This document shows, in pieces, positions 34,640-43,572 of a DNA stretch of 64,000 bases (positions are counted from its first letter, which is position 1; every line of letters begins with the position of its first letter). Under the pieces are notes generated by a model. That model did not search any database and was not told where the DNA came from. It saw nothing but the letters and a program-made list of their open reading frames with translations. A program made the position numbers and the translations under genes. Source of the DNA: a bacterium (GTDB lineage Bacteria > Electryoneota > RPQS01 > DYHQ01); assembly GCA_030622545.1 (NCBI GenBank), contig JAUXGA010000001.1, positions 310,001 through 374,000 on the forward strand. The letters run 5' to 3'.

Positions 34640-34670
34640 CTTATAAAAAATAAATCGCTTTGTCAAGCGA
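34640..34670 (-). promoter_or_regulatory. Overlapping terminator (receiver gene) and promoter (cytochrome gene)
   Basis: On the minus strand, TCGCTT-GACA-AAGCGA followed by TTTATTTTTTATAAG is a stem-loop with T-run that can end the receiver transcript. The same bases contain TTGACA (complement of 34661-34666), a consensus -35 for the cytochrome gene, with TATAAG about 15 bases downstream as a possible -10. A second AAGCGAA/TTCGCTT pairing lies just upstream. Confidence 0.6.
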
Positions 34671-34680
34671 AAAAATTCGC

Positions 34681-35058
34681 TTATTCCCCTATCATGGAAA
34701 GGACCTTTTGAACGACGGTCGCACCTAAATATTTGAAATCTATTGGTTTGACGATGTAGTCCGATGCGCCAAGTTCCAGAGAAAGACGCCCCTCTTCGTC
34801 GTTAGCATACCCTGTCATCATGATGACTCCCACCGTGGAATCGAAACGTCGAATTTCTCGAAGGGTTTCAATGCCATCAAGGCCAGGCAGGCGGATATCG
34901 AGCAGGACGAGGTGCGGTCGTACGGCGCGAATCAACAACAACGCTTCCTCACCAGTCGTGGCCGTGTGAATCTCGAATTTACGCTTAGCAAGAAATTGAT
35001 GGATAGCTTCTATGATATCAGGATCGTCATCCACTATCACAATTCGGCCTTGAATCAC
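34681..35058 (-). CDS. Stand-alone response regulator receiver (CheY-like)
   Basis: A 125-residue single-domain receiver. Acidic pocket Asp10/Asp11, phosphoacceptor Asp54 (VLLDIRLPG), Thr82 (MMTGY) and Lys104 (YIVKPID) are all present, so it should be phosphorylatable. There is no output domain. AGGAGG is upstream and the ATG is only 3 bases after the MFS gene stop, so it is co-transcribed with the transporter. No histidine kinase is in the window, so its partner is unknown; a link to pilus motility is possible but not shown. Confidence 0.95.
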   Translation of the reverse strand: MIQGRIVIVDDDPDIIEAIHQFLAKRKFEIHTATTGEEALLLIRAVRPHLVLLDIRLPGLDGIETLREIRRFDSTVGVIMMTGYANDEEGRLSLELGASDYIVKPIDFKYLGATVVQKVLSMIGE

Positions 35059-35061
35059 GAT

Positions 35062-36408
35062 TTATCCTCCTGTTTCAAAAGCCTTTGCTTGTTCCCGCCC
35101 GATATTCTCATTCACTCGCCATAGTATCAAAGCCCCAACACCGAAGAAAATCAGCAATGTCAACATCGCGATTCGCAGACTACCAGCCAGTAGAACCGCC
35201 AGACCATAAACCAGAGGCCCAACAGTCCCAGCGAATTTGCCTGAAATTCCAAAGAAACTGAAAAATTCACTCGAGTGTTTTGGAGGAATCAAGTAAGCCT
35301 GTAACGAGCGCGACGCGGCCTGAGTTCCTCCCAAAACAAGTGCAGACAACGCGCCGAGTATCCAGTATTCCTTGTGAGCATTTCCCAGCCAACCGAGTCC
35401 CCAAGCCCAAATCAGTACAATACACCAGACCGCGAGGCAGGATAAAATCACACGTCGATTCCCGATGCGACCGACCAGCCATCCGAAAAACAACGCTCCG
35501 AGAAAGGCGACAGCTTGAATCATCAGGAAGAACATAATGAGTTCTTCCGTTCCCATTCGAAGTTCCTGATCACCGAAAACAGCCGCCATGATGATGACGG
35601 TTTCCACCCCATCATTATAGATAAGGAAGGCGATAAAGAATTTCCCGAGCTCGGGAAGTTGCTTGATTTTCCGAAGTGTCCCCGAAAGCGTACGCCAGCT
35701 TTGCCGGAACAAGCTGTCTGTTTTCGAGATGACAACAATTCCCGTTTCTCGTACACCCGCCAGCAGAGGGATAGAGAAGAGAGCCCACCAGATGGCAACA
35801 CTGACAAAACAGTGTCCCAACGTAAACGTTCCGGCGGGAAACCCTAAAACTTCCGGGGACTGCAGCATCAGCAAATTGAGAAGCAGCAGCAGTCCGCCGC
35901 CGATATAACCCCAGGCCCATCCGATGCCGGAAATTTTACCGTAGTCTTCGGGTTCAGCAATATCAACGAGCAGAGCATTGTAAAAGATGTTAGCGCCCGC
36001 AAAACCCAATTGGGCAAAGATGAAAAGAAGTCCGCCCCACAGCCACTCGCCGGCTTCCACTGTCATCATCAGTGCCGTAGCGACGCACCCGATAAATGCG
36101 TACGCGCCGAGGAATCTTTTTTTGCGCCCCAGAATATCCGCCAACGCGCCCAGCAGCGGAGAACTAAACGCAACCAGAATCATGGCGGCTGCGACTGTAA
36201 AGGCCAGCATCGTCGCGCCGGGAATGCGGACGGAGCCAAAGTGAACTCCACCCTCGCCTCCCGCTACGACGCCCGCATAGTATTTATTGTAAATGACCGC
36301 TAAAATAACGGTCGCAAATGCACTGTTGGCGAAATCATAAAAAGACCAAGCCGCGACTTCGCCCGGATTGTTGCGCTGAAATCGAAAAAAAGAAAGCGGC
36401 GCGGCCAT
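35062..36408 (-). CDS. UMF1-type major facilitator superfamily transporter
   Basis: A 448-residue inner-membrane protein with about twelve transmembrane helices. AAWSFYDFANSAFATVILAVIYNKYYA at the N-terminus and the SGIGWAWGYIGGGLLLLLNL segment are typical of the UMF1/Atg22-like MFS branch. Members are putative effluxers, with homologs to the yeast vacuolar amino-acid exporter Atg22; the bacterial substrate is undetermined. GAGG lies upstream of the ATG. It follows the secreted-protein gene by 11 bases and precedes the receiver gene. Confidence 0.9.
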   Translation of the reverse strand: MAAPLSFFRFQRNNPGEVAAWSFYDFANSAFATVILAVIYNKYYAGVVAGGEGGVHFGSVRIPGATMLAFTVAAAMILVAFSSPLLGALADILGRKKRFLGAYAFIGCVATALMMTVEAGEWLWGGLLFIFAQLGFAGANIFYNALLVDIAEPEDYGKISGIGWAWGYIGGGLLLLLNLLMLQSPEVLGFPAGTFTLGHCFVSVAIWWALFSIPLLAGVRETGIVVISKTDSLFRQSWRTLSGTLRKIKQLPELGKFFIAFLIYNDGVETVIIMAAVFGDQELRMGTEELIMFFLMIQAVAFLGALFFGWLVGRIGNRRVILSCLAVWCIVLIWAWGLGWLGNAHKEYWILGALSALVLGGTQAASRSLQAYLIPPKHSSEFFSFFGISGKFAGTVGPLVYGLAVLLAGSLRIAMLTLLIFFGVGALILWRVNENIGREQAKAFETGG

Positions 36409-36419
36409 AACAAGTGCCT

Positions 36420-39125
36420 CTACCGGATGAGAATAAGTTTTCGGGCGCGTGTTTCGTCCGGCGTTTGCAGCACATACAAATACATGCCAGTGGGCAAATC
36501 ATGGCTGTGATTGTCTCTGCCGTCCCATCGCAGAGTGTGATAGCCTTGCACCGCGCCTGAGAAGAGTGTGCGCACTTGCTGCCCCAGGAGATTATAGAGC
36601 ACAAGATGAACAGGATTTTCTCCCGGCGGCGCAAAGAACGAAATCGTGGTTGAGCTGTTGAAAGGATTCGGCCAATTCTGCGAAAGTGAAATCGTCGTGG
36701 GAACGCCATGGCGTGAGCGCGGCGCTGCCGAAACGCCGAAGAAATCGAAAGCACGCGTCAGGATATCCGTTCGCGTGTTAGACTGAAGCATTCCTGAAAC
36801 ACCTTCCAATCCGAAAGCGAAGAAGATGTATTTGCCGGAGCCGTATTCCCCCTGAACACCCGCGGGCAAACTATCATCCGTGGCATAGTGAAAACACTCC
36901 GTACTTCCCTCCAACACTTCGAGCGACGACGGCGCGTGCTGATTTCCGGCTCCTCCAGCTCCAATCAGATAGATTTCCAATCCTTCGCTGACAGGGTCTC
37001 CCGCCGTCCCATAGAGATGCCGAGAACCGACATCATGCTCGCGCACATCACAGTGCAGCACGTCCCTCAGGAAAGGCGCTCCTGTCTGCAAATCCTCCGT
37101 GATGTCCTGACCGGTCAGCAGCAGCGAGCCGCCGTCTGAAAGATACGATTCGATGGCTGTCTGATCTTCGGACGTGAGTGTCGTGGTCGAATCGTTGCCG
37201 GTCATCCAGAGCGCAACAGGGACGTTGTCAAGCTCAGGCACTCCGTGTAAAAGGACATCCCAATGGCGAAAAGACACCGGAAATTCTTCTAAAGTTGTTA
37301 GCAGATACGTTTCGTAAAAAGCACAGGCGTCATCATCAATGAGTGCGATTTGTGTTGGCTCAAGAAGGATGAATACATGAAAATAACTCCAGGCTTCCGT
37401 CAATGAGAAATCAATGGACGTCGGCATTAATGCCAATGGCGGAAATACGTCAACTGTGTAATCACCTAACATAAACGGAGCGGCGAAAATAAACGTTCCT
37501 TCAGCAATAACTTCGTATTCGACACAGGGAGTATCCGGGAAGGCATGGTGATAGAAGGTCAAGCGCGTTCCGGCAACATTCAGGTTCGGATCCTCTGCAA
37601 AAATGTCTCCCTCGATAAAAGCTCCTTGACGGATATCGAAGTAAACCGTTGTTGTATCGTTATCAGGGCGCATATCATCGGCGTGATAAACGCTCAGCGT
37701 CAGGGGAATCAGCTCCGGTTGATTTGGAAGTATCGGCGAAATCCACGGCGTTTCAAATGTGACGGTCGTATCAAGGCCGAGCCCGAAATCCACATAAAGA
37801 GAATCCTCGAATTCACCTTCGACTTTCACGAGCACGCTGTCGAGCTCTGACCATCCGACGTTTATAACTCGGACAGCAACCGTCAGAGAGTCTCCCGCAC
37901 TATGAGGCACATCTGGAGATGGACGGACGAAATTCGCCGCCGCGATATCAGCTTCGGGCGATGTATTGATGATGCGTTCCAAATCCATCCAGTTCAGATA
38001 ACTCGACACCCAGCTCTGGTCAACGGTATCTGCATCAAAGCCGTTTGCTGTTATGCCGCCGTCATCGTCCGTGTCGAAACGCAGGAGCGAATCGGCGATA
38101 TACACCGCATTGTCCCAATAGGTGGAATCCTGCAGCACGACGAAGACCAGATGATGCGCATGCCCGTACCATGTGTTCCATGCGTTGTTCCAGCGGCTCG
38201 CAATTGGCGATTGCCAGATTTCCAGACTGGGTGCAATCGTGGGAAGCCATAGCCCGCCGCTGTCAGGATAAGCGTCAAAAAGACTTGCGCACACACCCCA
38301 GAGCGCTGTGCCGCCGGACAAAGCCCATTCCTCATTATTATAAAGGCGAGCCGGATTATCTTCAATCCAATCGCGCACGCGGCGAGCTTCCGTAAGCGCC
38401 GTTTCTCTCCAGGTGTCGTTGCCTTCCTGCACAGCATATAGATAGAGTGTTCCGGCAGACCAGCCCTGAATCAGCGGCAAAAGACGGCGCATGGTTGAAC
38501 TTCCTTGATTGAAGGGAAGGGAATTCGACGCCAGATAAGCCGCGCACTCATCCGCGTACCATTTGTAGGTGGTATCACCGTAAACCTCGCGGTATTTCAT
38601 TTCCGCGACAAGACCCCAGCCGCAGTTGTGACTGCGATAATAGCCAAAATCTCCCGGGTTACTTTCTTCCTGCCAAGCCGGGTAACGAAGTCCGTACTCC
38701 CAGGCGCGAGTGATGGGAAGGCTGTAGAGAGAGGTGTCTTCAGTCCACGCGCCGTACTGTGACCAGACGCGAATCGCTTCCAGTGTATTATCGGTCTGAA
38801 CAATGGACGCGACAATACCGGTTTCACCTTCAATCATCCCGCCCATGTCTGTGCCCGGTCCCGGATGCTGCAAGCGAACAAGGAAATCGCAGATTTGAAC
38901 GTACTCGGCAAAATAAGCGACTTCATCCAGCGCGTGCCGCGTAGGCGGTTCCGGTTGTGGAATGCTTCGCTGCGGGAGACCTTGACTGGAGAACTGTTCG
39001 AGTTCTACCGGTGTCAGATACGGAGTCGCCAATCCGGACTGATGCACTCCGAGGAGCATCATCAGGAGAGTGACAAAAAGGCATAGTCTATTGTCAGCAA
39101 ACCGGAAAGTACTCGCGGATTTCAT
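36420..39125 (-). CDS. Secreted protein of unknown function with Por/FlgD-type C-terminal sorting domain
   Basis: A 901-residue exported protein. Residues 1-34 form a signal peptide (hydrophobic run LCLFVTLLMMLLGV). Residues 60-400 are rich in Trp, Tyr and helices and recall alpha/alpha-barrel (six-hairpin) enzymes acting on polysaccharides, but no catalytic motif is recognised. The middle contains CARDB-like beta domains (DSLTVAVRVINVGWSELDSVLVKV) and a region like that of the subtilase encoded near 15-18 kb (DDDACAFYETYL...GGSLLLTGQDITEDL). The C-terminus carries NWPNPFNSSTTISF, a type A sorting domain. The start overlaps the end of the upstream glutamine synthetase gene by 32 bases. Function unknown. 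Confidence 0.85.
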   Translation of the reverse strand: MKSASTFRFADNRLCLFVTLLMMLLGVHQSGLATPYLTPVELEQFSSQGLPQRSIPQPEPPTRHALDEVAYFAEYVQICDFLVRLQHPGPGTDMGGMIEGETGIVASIVQTDNTLEAIRVWSQYGAWTEDTSLYSLPITRAWEYGLRYPAWQEESNPGDFGYYRSHNCGWGLVAEMKYREVYGDTTYKWYADECAAYLASNSLPFNQGSSTMRRLLPLIQGWSAGTLYLYAVQEGNDTWRETALTEARRVRDWIEDNPARLYNNEEWALSGGTALWGVCASLFDAYPDSGGLWLPTIAPSLEIWQSPIASRWNNAWNTWYGHAHHLVFVVLQDSTYWDNAVYIADSLLRFDTDDDGGITANGFDADTVDQSWVSSYLNWMDLERIINTSPEADIAAANFVRPSPDVPHSAGDSLTVAVRVINVGWSELDSVLVKVEGEFEDSLYVDFGLGLDTTVTFETPWISPILPNQPELIPLTLSVYHADDMRPDNDTTTVYFDIRQGAFIEGDIFAEDPNLNVAGTRLTFYHHAFPDTPCVEYEVIAEGTFIFAAPFMLGDYTVDVFPPLALMPTSIDFSLTEAWSYFHVFILLEPTQIALIDDDACAFYETYLLTTLEEFPVSFRHWDVLLHGVPELDNVPVALWMTGNDSTTTLTSEDQTAIESYLSDGGSLLLTGQDITEDLQTGAPFLRDVLHCDVREHDVGSRHLYGTAGDPVSEGLEIYLIGAGGAGNQHAPSSLEVLEGSTECFHYATDDSLPAGVQGEYGSGKYIFFAFGLEGVSGMLQSNTRTDILTRAFDFFGVSAAPRSRHGVPTTISLSQNWPNPFNSSTTISFFAPPGENPVHLVLYNLLGQQVRTLFSGAVQGYHTLRWDGRDNHSHDLPTGMYLYVLQTPDETRARKLILIR

Positions 39126-40419
39126 AATCCGTCACCGCTGTTCGATAGCGGTCCCATTCGACTTTTTTATTCGCAATGAAACGTTCGAAAACATGTTCGC
39201 CGAGAGTTTCGCGTACGAGGTTACTCTTTTCGGTTTCCATAATTGCTTCGAGCAGACTGCCCGGGAGCATTTCGATGCCGTGTTTGTCACGGATTTCCGG
39301 ATGCATTTCGTAGATGTTTTCTTCGTTGGAAGCGCGAGGTGTGAGACTCTGCCCGACGCCGTCCATTCCGGCGGCAATCATCACGGCGAAAGCGAGATAG
39401 GGATTGCACACCGGGTCGGGCGAACGCAGCTCAATGCGCGTCGCTTTTTCATCTCCCACGCGATAGCGGGGAACACGCACGAGCGCGCTGCGGTTTTTCT
39501 GACCCCACGTGATATAGACCGGCGCTTCATAGCCGGCGACGAGTCGCTTAAAACTGTTGACGGTTTGATTCAGCACAGCCGTCATGGCGCGAACGTGTTT
39601 CAGGACGCCTGCCATATAAGAACGTCCGAATTTAGACAGATGATAACTGTCTTTCGCATCGAAAAAGAGATTCTTGTCGCCTTTGAAAACAGATTGGTGC
39701 GTGTGCATGCCCGAACCATTTTTCCCCGCTATCGGCTTGGGCATAAAACTGGCGTAGAGATTTTTTTGCTGCGCGACGGCTCGCACTATAAAGCGGCAGG
39801 TCAAACATCGGTCGGCCATCGTTAAAGCGTCGTCGTACTTCAGGTCAATTTCGTGTTGACTGGCAGCGACTTCATGGTGCAGAGCTTCGACGGGAATTCC
39901 CATTTCCATCAGCGCGTCGGTTGTTAGCTGCCGCGCCTGAGTGCCCACGTCGATAACGCTGTCGTCAAAATAACCGACGGAGTCAATCGGTACAGGCTTT
40001 TTATCATCCGCGAAATAAAAATATTCCAACTCGGGGCCGATGTAGAACGTGAACCCTTGTGCGGCGTGCTTCTCGATGGTGCGCTTCAAAACGTAGCGCG
40101 AGTCTCCTTCAAAGGGAGTTCCTTGCGGTGTTTTTAAATCGCAGATAAAGCGAGCCACGTGACCGTTTGAAATCTGTTGAGGCAGAACCGCGAACGTACT
40201 CAAATCCGGCACAGCCATGAGGTCGCTCTCTTCAATGCGCGAGAAGCCTTCAATCGAGGAACCATCGAAACCAACACCGCGATCAATAGCGTCGGGAAGT
40301 TCCTTTTCGGGAATTGTCACACCGCGCAGCCGGCCATTGATGTCGGAAAACCACAACCGAATATACTGAACGTTTTTTTCTTTAATCGTACGAAAAATAT
40401 TGTCACGCGAAACAGACAC
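39094..40419 (-). CDS. glnA: Glutamine synthetase, type I (441 residues)
   Basis: Makes glutamine from glutamate, ammonia and ATP as a dodecamer. The beta-grasp N-domain contains RLWFSDINGRLRGV and FDGSSIEGF; the catalytic domain has YIGPELEYFYF, the ATP motif KPIAGKNGSGMHTHQS, and RVPRYRVGDEKATRIELRSPD. The 441-residue length and the lack of a 25-residue insert fit the GSI-alpha group, which is not adenylylated. It lies 65 bases downstream of a second, different glutamine synthetase gene and overlaps the next gene by 32 bases. No GlnK, GlnR or GlnE is present in the window. Confidence 0.97.
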   Translation of the reverse strand: MSVSRDNIFRTIKEKNVQYIRLWFSDINGRLRGVTIPEKELPDAIDRGVGFDGSSIEGFSRIEESDLMAVPDLSTFAVLPQQISNGHVARFICDLKTPQGTPFEGDSRYVLKRTIEKHAAQGFTFYIGPELEYFYFADDKKPVPIDSVGYFDDSVIDVGTQARQLTTDALMEMGIPVEALHHEVAASQHEIDLKYDDALTMADRCLTCRFIVRAVAQQKNLYASFMPKPIAGKNGSGMHTHQSVFKGDKNLFFDAKDSYHLSKFGRSYMAGVLKHVRAMTAVLNQTVNSFKRLVAGYEAPVYITWGQKNRSALVRVPRYRVGDEKATRIELRSPDPVCNPYLAFAVMIAAGMDGVGQSLTPRASNEENIYEMHPEIRDKHGIEMLPGSLLEAIMETEKSNLVRETLGEHVFERFIANKKVEWDRYRTAVTDYEIREYFPVC

Positions 40420-40484
40420 GAGGAACCTCCCGAAGTTAGTAAAACTACTGTGGTGATATTTCCGTTTGCGGATTTGGCAAGCTA

Positions 40485-41918
40485 TTACACGTCGTAATAG
40501 AGACCGATTTCATACGGGTGGGGGCGTCGCCGGACTTCATCGTACTCCTTGTCCAGCTTTTGTTGAATCCAGATGTTCATAAAGTCCGCAGGGAAGACTC
40601 CGTCTCGAGTCAGAAACTCATGGTCTTCCTCGAGCGCCACGCACGCTTCTCGGAGTGACGTGGGAAGCATGCGGATTTTTAACTGCTCTTCCAGAGGCAT
40701 TTTCATGATGTTCTTATCGATGGGGCCCATCTTGAGCTTCGTGGGATCGAGTTTGCGGCGAATTCCGTCGATACCCGCCAGCAACTGAGCGGCAAGCGCC
40801 AGATAGACATTACAAGTCGCGTCACCGGGACGAAACTCGATTCTCTTTTCATCGTGACTAGTTGCATATTTCGGGATTCGAACCGCCGCCGAACGGTTCG
40901 CCAGCCCGTAGAAAAGCCTGACAGGCGCTTCAAAACCCGGCACCAGACGTTTGTAGGAATTCGTAGAGGGATTCGTCAGCGCCAAGAGAGCGGGGCCGTG
41001 GTCGAGGAGTCCGGCGATATAGGAGTGCGCCAGAGCAGAAAGCCCCGCGTAGCCGTTTTCATCATAGAAAAGATTGCGGTCGCCTTTCCATAGCGTCTGA
41101 TGAAAATGCATGCCGGAACCGGCTTCATTATAAAGCGGTTTCGGCATAAACGTAACTGTTTTCTCCGCCTGATGCGCGGTCATCCGAATCAGATATTTTG
41201 CTCGCTGAGCGGCATCGCCAATCCACGGCATTGACCCCAAGAGTATCTCGATTTCCGATTGTCCGGGTCCACCGACTTCATGGTGATGGTAGCGCACAGG
41301 GATTTTCGCTTCTTCAAGCCGTTCGACCATCTTAGCGCGCAGATTGTAAAGGCGATCCAGCGGGGGAGGAGCATGATACCCGGAGCCTCGCGGAATTTTA
41401 TGACCCAGATTTCCCGGCAAATCCTGTCCGGAATTCCAGTCGGCTTCCGCCGAGTCAATCCGATAACCGGCGAGATTCACATCGTTCTGATAGGAGACCT
41501 GATCGAAGATGTAAAACTCGAATTCGGGCGCCCACATACTGCGGTCACCGATGCCGCTGGAGATTAGAAGCTCTTCCGCGCGTTTGGCGATGCCGCGAGG
41601 GTCGCGGAGGAAGTCAGCGCCGGTGTCCGCTTCGCGCACAAACGAGATAAACGAAAGCGTCTTCGATTCCCAGAAAGGATCCCAAAGAACCGTCGAAGGA
41701 TCAGCGACAAGCGACATATCTCCGGCTTCGAGACTTTTAAAGCCGGGAATGGAGGCTCCGTCAAAAGGAAGACCAGTCGTGAAAATCGTTTCATCTAATT
41801 GGGATATGGGCAGCGTCAGATGATGCCAGCCACCGAAAAGATTCGTGAATTGCAGATCGATTGCCTTAACTTTTTCAGTCTTGGCTAAGGCGAGAATTTC
41901 TTGAATGTTTGTGTCCAT
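40485..41918 (-). CDS. Second glutamine synthetase, type I (477 residues)
   Basis: A 477-residue enzyme with the beta-grasp domain (DLQFTNLFGGWHHLTLP, FDGASIPGF) and catalytic motifs (MWAPEFEFYIFD, KPLYNEAGSGMHFHQT, IPKYATSHDEKRIEFRPGD). Its length and insert (YQNDVNLAGYRIDSAEADWN) resemble GSI-beta enzymes. At the site where GSI-beta has the adenylylated Tyr (consensus NLYxLP) this protein reads NIMKMP, so that control is probably lost. The two tandem enzymes are well diverged from each other, which argues for distinct roles or regulation and against a recent duplication. Gene symbol left blank to avoid ambiguity. Confidence 0.95.
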   Translation of the reverse strand: MDTNIQEILALAKTEKVKAIDLQFTNLFGGWHHLTLPISQLDETIFTTGLPFDGASIPGFKSLEAGDMSLVADPSTVLWDPFWESKTLSFISFVREADTGADFLRDPRGIAKRAEELLISSGIGDRSMWAPEFEFYIFDQVSYQNDVNLAGYRIDSAEADWNSGQDLPGNLGHKIPRGSGYHAPPPLDRLYNLRAKMVERLEEAKIPVRYHHHEVGGPGQSEIEILLGSMPWIGDAAQRAKYLIRMTAHQAEKTVTFMPKPLYNEAGSGMHFHQTLWKGDRNLFYDENGYAGLSALAHSYIAGLLDHGPALLALTNPSTNSYKRLVPGFEAPVRLFYGLANRSAAVRIPKYATSHDEKRIEFRPGDATCNVYLALAAQLLAGIDGIRRKLDPTKLKMGPIDKNIMKMPLEEQLKIRMLPTSLREACVALEEDHEFLTRDGVFPADFMNIWIQQKLDKEYDEVRRRPHPYEIGLYYDV

Positions 41919-41986
41919 TGTTCTGAAGATTTTTATGGATAAAAGATGGCGACTTGAAAACGGAAATCAGGGCGGCACAGAAACGC

Positions 41987-43084
41987 TTAGGAATTTTTCG
42001 GATCGTAGTCGGCAAAGAGCCGTCCCCACGATGTGTCCTTTTTCCACTGCTCGAAAACTTTGCGGTCTTTCATCGGCCAGCGGTAGAAATCATGATAAAC
42101 TTCCGAGCCTAAAATAAATATTCCTACGAGCGGTGTGCGGAAGAAAAACTTCTGAATCGCTTTTAAAGGACTGAACCAAAGAAGGTCTCCGACGCGGCTG
42201 GCCAGATTATCTCCGACAGAAAAACCCCAGCTCTCCCCGGAAATATCGTCTCCGACGACTTCGATATCACGGGGGTCGCCGACGCCAAGTTTTTGTTCGT
42301 GAGCCACGGCGATGTATTCCAAACTGAGAGGATCGAATCCCATCATCTTCGCCGAAATCGCGTCAATGGCGACTTGGTCGGCGCTGGCGAGAATGACATT
42401 CTTGATTTCAGGAAACATCGTGCGCGGTCCCGGGCCGTTTCCGGCGGTTGTTCCGTCCATGATGGCAAAGATTCCGGGATGAATTTCTTTCTGGATAGCC
42501 AGAAGGTCCACCAGCGTTTTATGAATCCAGCTATGAGCGTAATGACGTTTGGTATTCAGAAGACCGCCGAAAGCATTTTTCATTGCTCCCGTCGTCGTTG
42601 TGTAGATATGGCATTTGACAGTCGGCAGGTGGATGATATTTTTCCCGTGAAAATAATCCGGAACGGTGAAACCTTCCGGATATATCTTATCCAGCACAAG
42701 CATCTTCGCTTTCGGTTTGTACACCTCCCATGTCATATCCTTATCCTTAAAGTTGAAGAGGACAGGAATGCGGTGTTTGTCGAAAATGGGGCGGTATTTA
42801 TTCAGGTCTTCCCCTTTGAAAGCGTTGGTGACGACGGTTTTGTTCTGGACGCAAACGACATCCTCGAATCCGCTTTTCCGAAGAGCCATGATAGTGCCTT
42901 CCAATTGCCACGGAGTCGTATTCGCTCCCGGAAAAGGGAAGTGCCACGAAATATTGTCTTTCAGAATGGTCGTTGCGCCGGGTGACAGAGTCTCTTTCAT
43001 CCCTGCCAACTCGCAGAGACGAACGAAATCCTCCAAGATTCTATCGGGGTTTGTTTTCAGAACGGCGACTAGCGCTTTTGCCAT
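41987..43084 (-). CDS. DUF362 family protein
   Basis: A 365-residue protein. The DUF362 pattern is seen: ILKDNISWHFPFPGANTTPWQLEGTIMALRKSGFEDV in the N-terminal part, then HLPTVKCHIYTTTTGAMKNAFGGLL and ILASADQVAIDAISAKMMGFDP. Some family members carry Fe-S centres and act on unknown redox substrates; here no CxxCxxC cluster is present. Function not known. Its 5' end overlaps the CvfB-like gene by 44 bases, so the two are translated together. Confidence 0.88.
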   Translation of the reverse strand: MAKALVAVLKTNPDRILEDFVRLCELAGMKETLSPGATTILKDNISWHFPFPGANTTPWQLEGTIMALRKSGFEDVVCVQNKTVVTNAFKGEDLNKYRPIFDKHRIPVLFNFKDKDMTWEVYKPKAKMLVLDKIYPEGFTVPDYFHGKNIIHLPTVKCHIYTTTTGAMKNAFGGLLNTKRHYAHSWIHKTLVDLLAIQKEIHPGIFAIMDGTTAGNGPGPRTMFPEIKNVILASADQVAIDAISAKMMGFDPLSLEYIAVAHEQKLGVGDPRDIEVVGDDISGESWGFSVGDNLASRVGDLLWFSPLKAIQKFFFRTPLVGIFILGSEVYHDFYRWPMKDRKVFEQWKKDTSWGRLFADYDPKNS

Positions 43085-43484
43085 AGGGCTTCTTCTTTCT
43101 TTCTCTTTTATTCATCCCCGGAGTCAGGGCGCGCACACCGTGGGGCAGCAGTTCCACGCGCCGCTGCTTAAACAACTTTCCCAGCCCTCGTTTGAATGCC
43201 TTCTTCGAGAGTCCGAATTCCGCCCAGATTTCCGCTGCCGATGAACGGTCATCGAACGGCATGACTCCGCCGGCCTTGATTAGCCGATTCCAGACGACGC
43301 GGGATTCCAGTTCGATTTTATCCCAGTGACGCTGAGCTTCCGAATGAGGGCGGTGCGGAAGTCGCCCGATTTCCTTCTCGAGTGAAGGTGAAGGGCCTTG
43401 TCTTAGCGACGGCGCTCTGTCAACGGCTTGCCGCACTCGGCGGCTGGTCGAAGACGAACGGCGGGATTTTTCTTTTGGAGGCAT
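43041..43484 (-). CDS. Stand-alone CvfB-type winged-helix protein
   Basis: A 147-residue basic protein. Residues about 75-130 (GGVMPFDDRSSAAEIWAEFG, then LSKKAFKRGLGKLFKQRRVEL) closely match the C-terminal winged helix of the S1-domain RNA-binding protein CvfB/YitL. The S1 domains that normally precede it are absent, replaced by a disordered Arg/Ser/Pro-rich N-terminus, and a Lys/Arg-rich tail follows. I chose ATG 43484, because the predicted promoter (-10 at 43514-43519) would start transcription inside a longer GTG-initiated form beginning at 43523. It may bind RNA or DNA; role unknown. Confidence 0.75.
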   Translation of the reverse strand: MPPKEKSRRSSSTSRRVRQAVDRAPSLRQGPSPSLEKEIGRLPHRPHSEAQRHWDKIELESRVVWNRLIKAGGVMPFDDRSSAAEIWAEFGLSKKAFKRGLGKLFKQRRVELLPHGVRALTPGMNKRERKKKPYGKSASRRSENKPR

Positions 43485-43513
43485 GGATGAACCGGAATAA
43501 TTTAAACCTAAGT

Positions 43514-43542
43514 AAGATAGCACAAAGCTTCGAAACTTGCAA
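43514..43542 (-). promoter_or_regulatory. Minus-strand promoter for the CvfB-like/DUF362 genes
   Basis: Reading the minus strand: TTGCAA (43542-43537), 17-base spacer, TATCTT (43519-43514). The predicted start is near 43507, 23 bases before ATG 43484. It is back to back with the purF promoter. Confidence 0.6.
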
Positions 43543-43572
43543 GTCTAACTTTAGAGGGATTGCAGGTATCAG

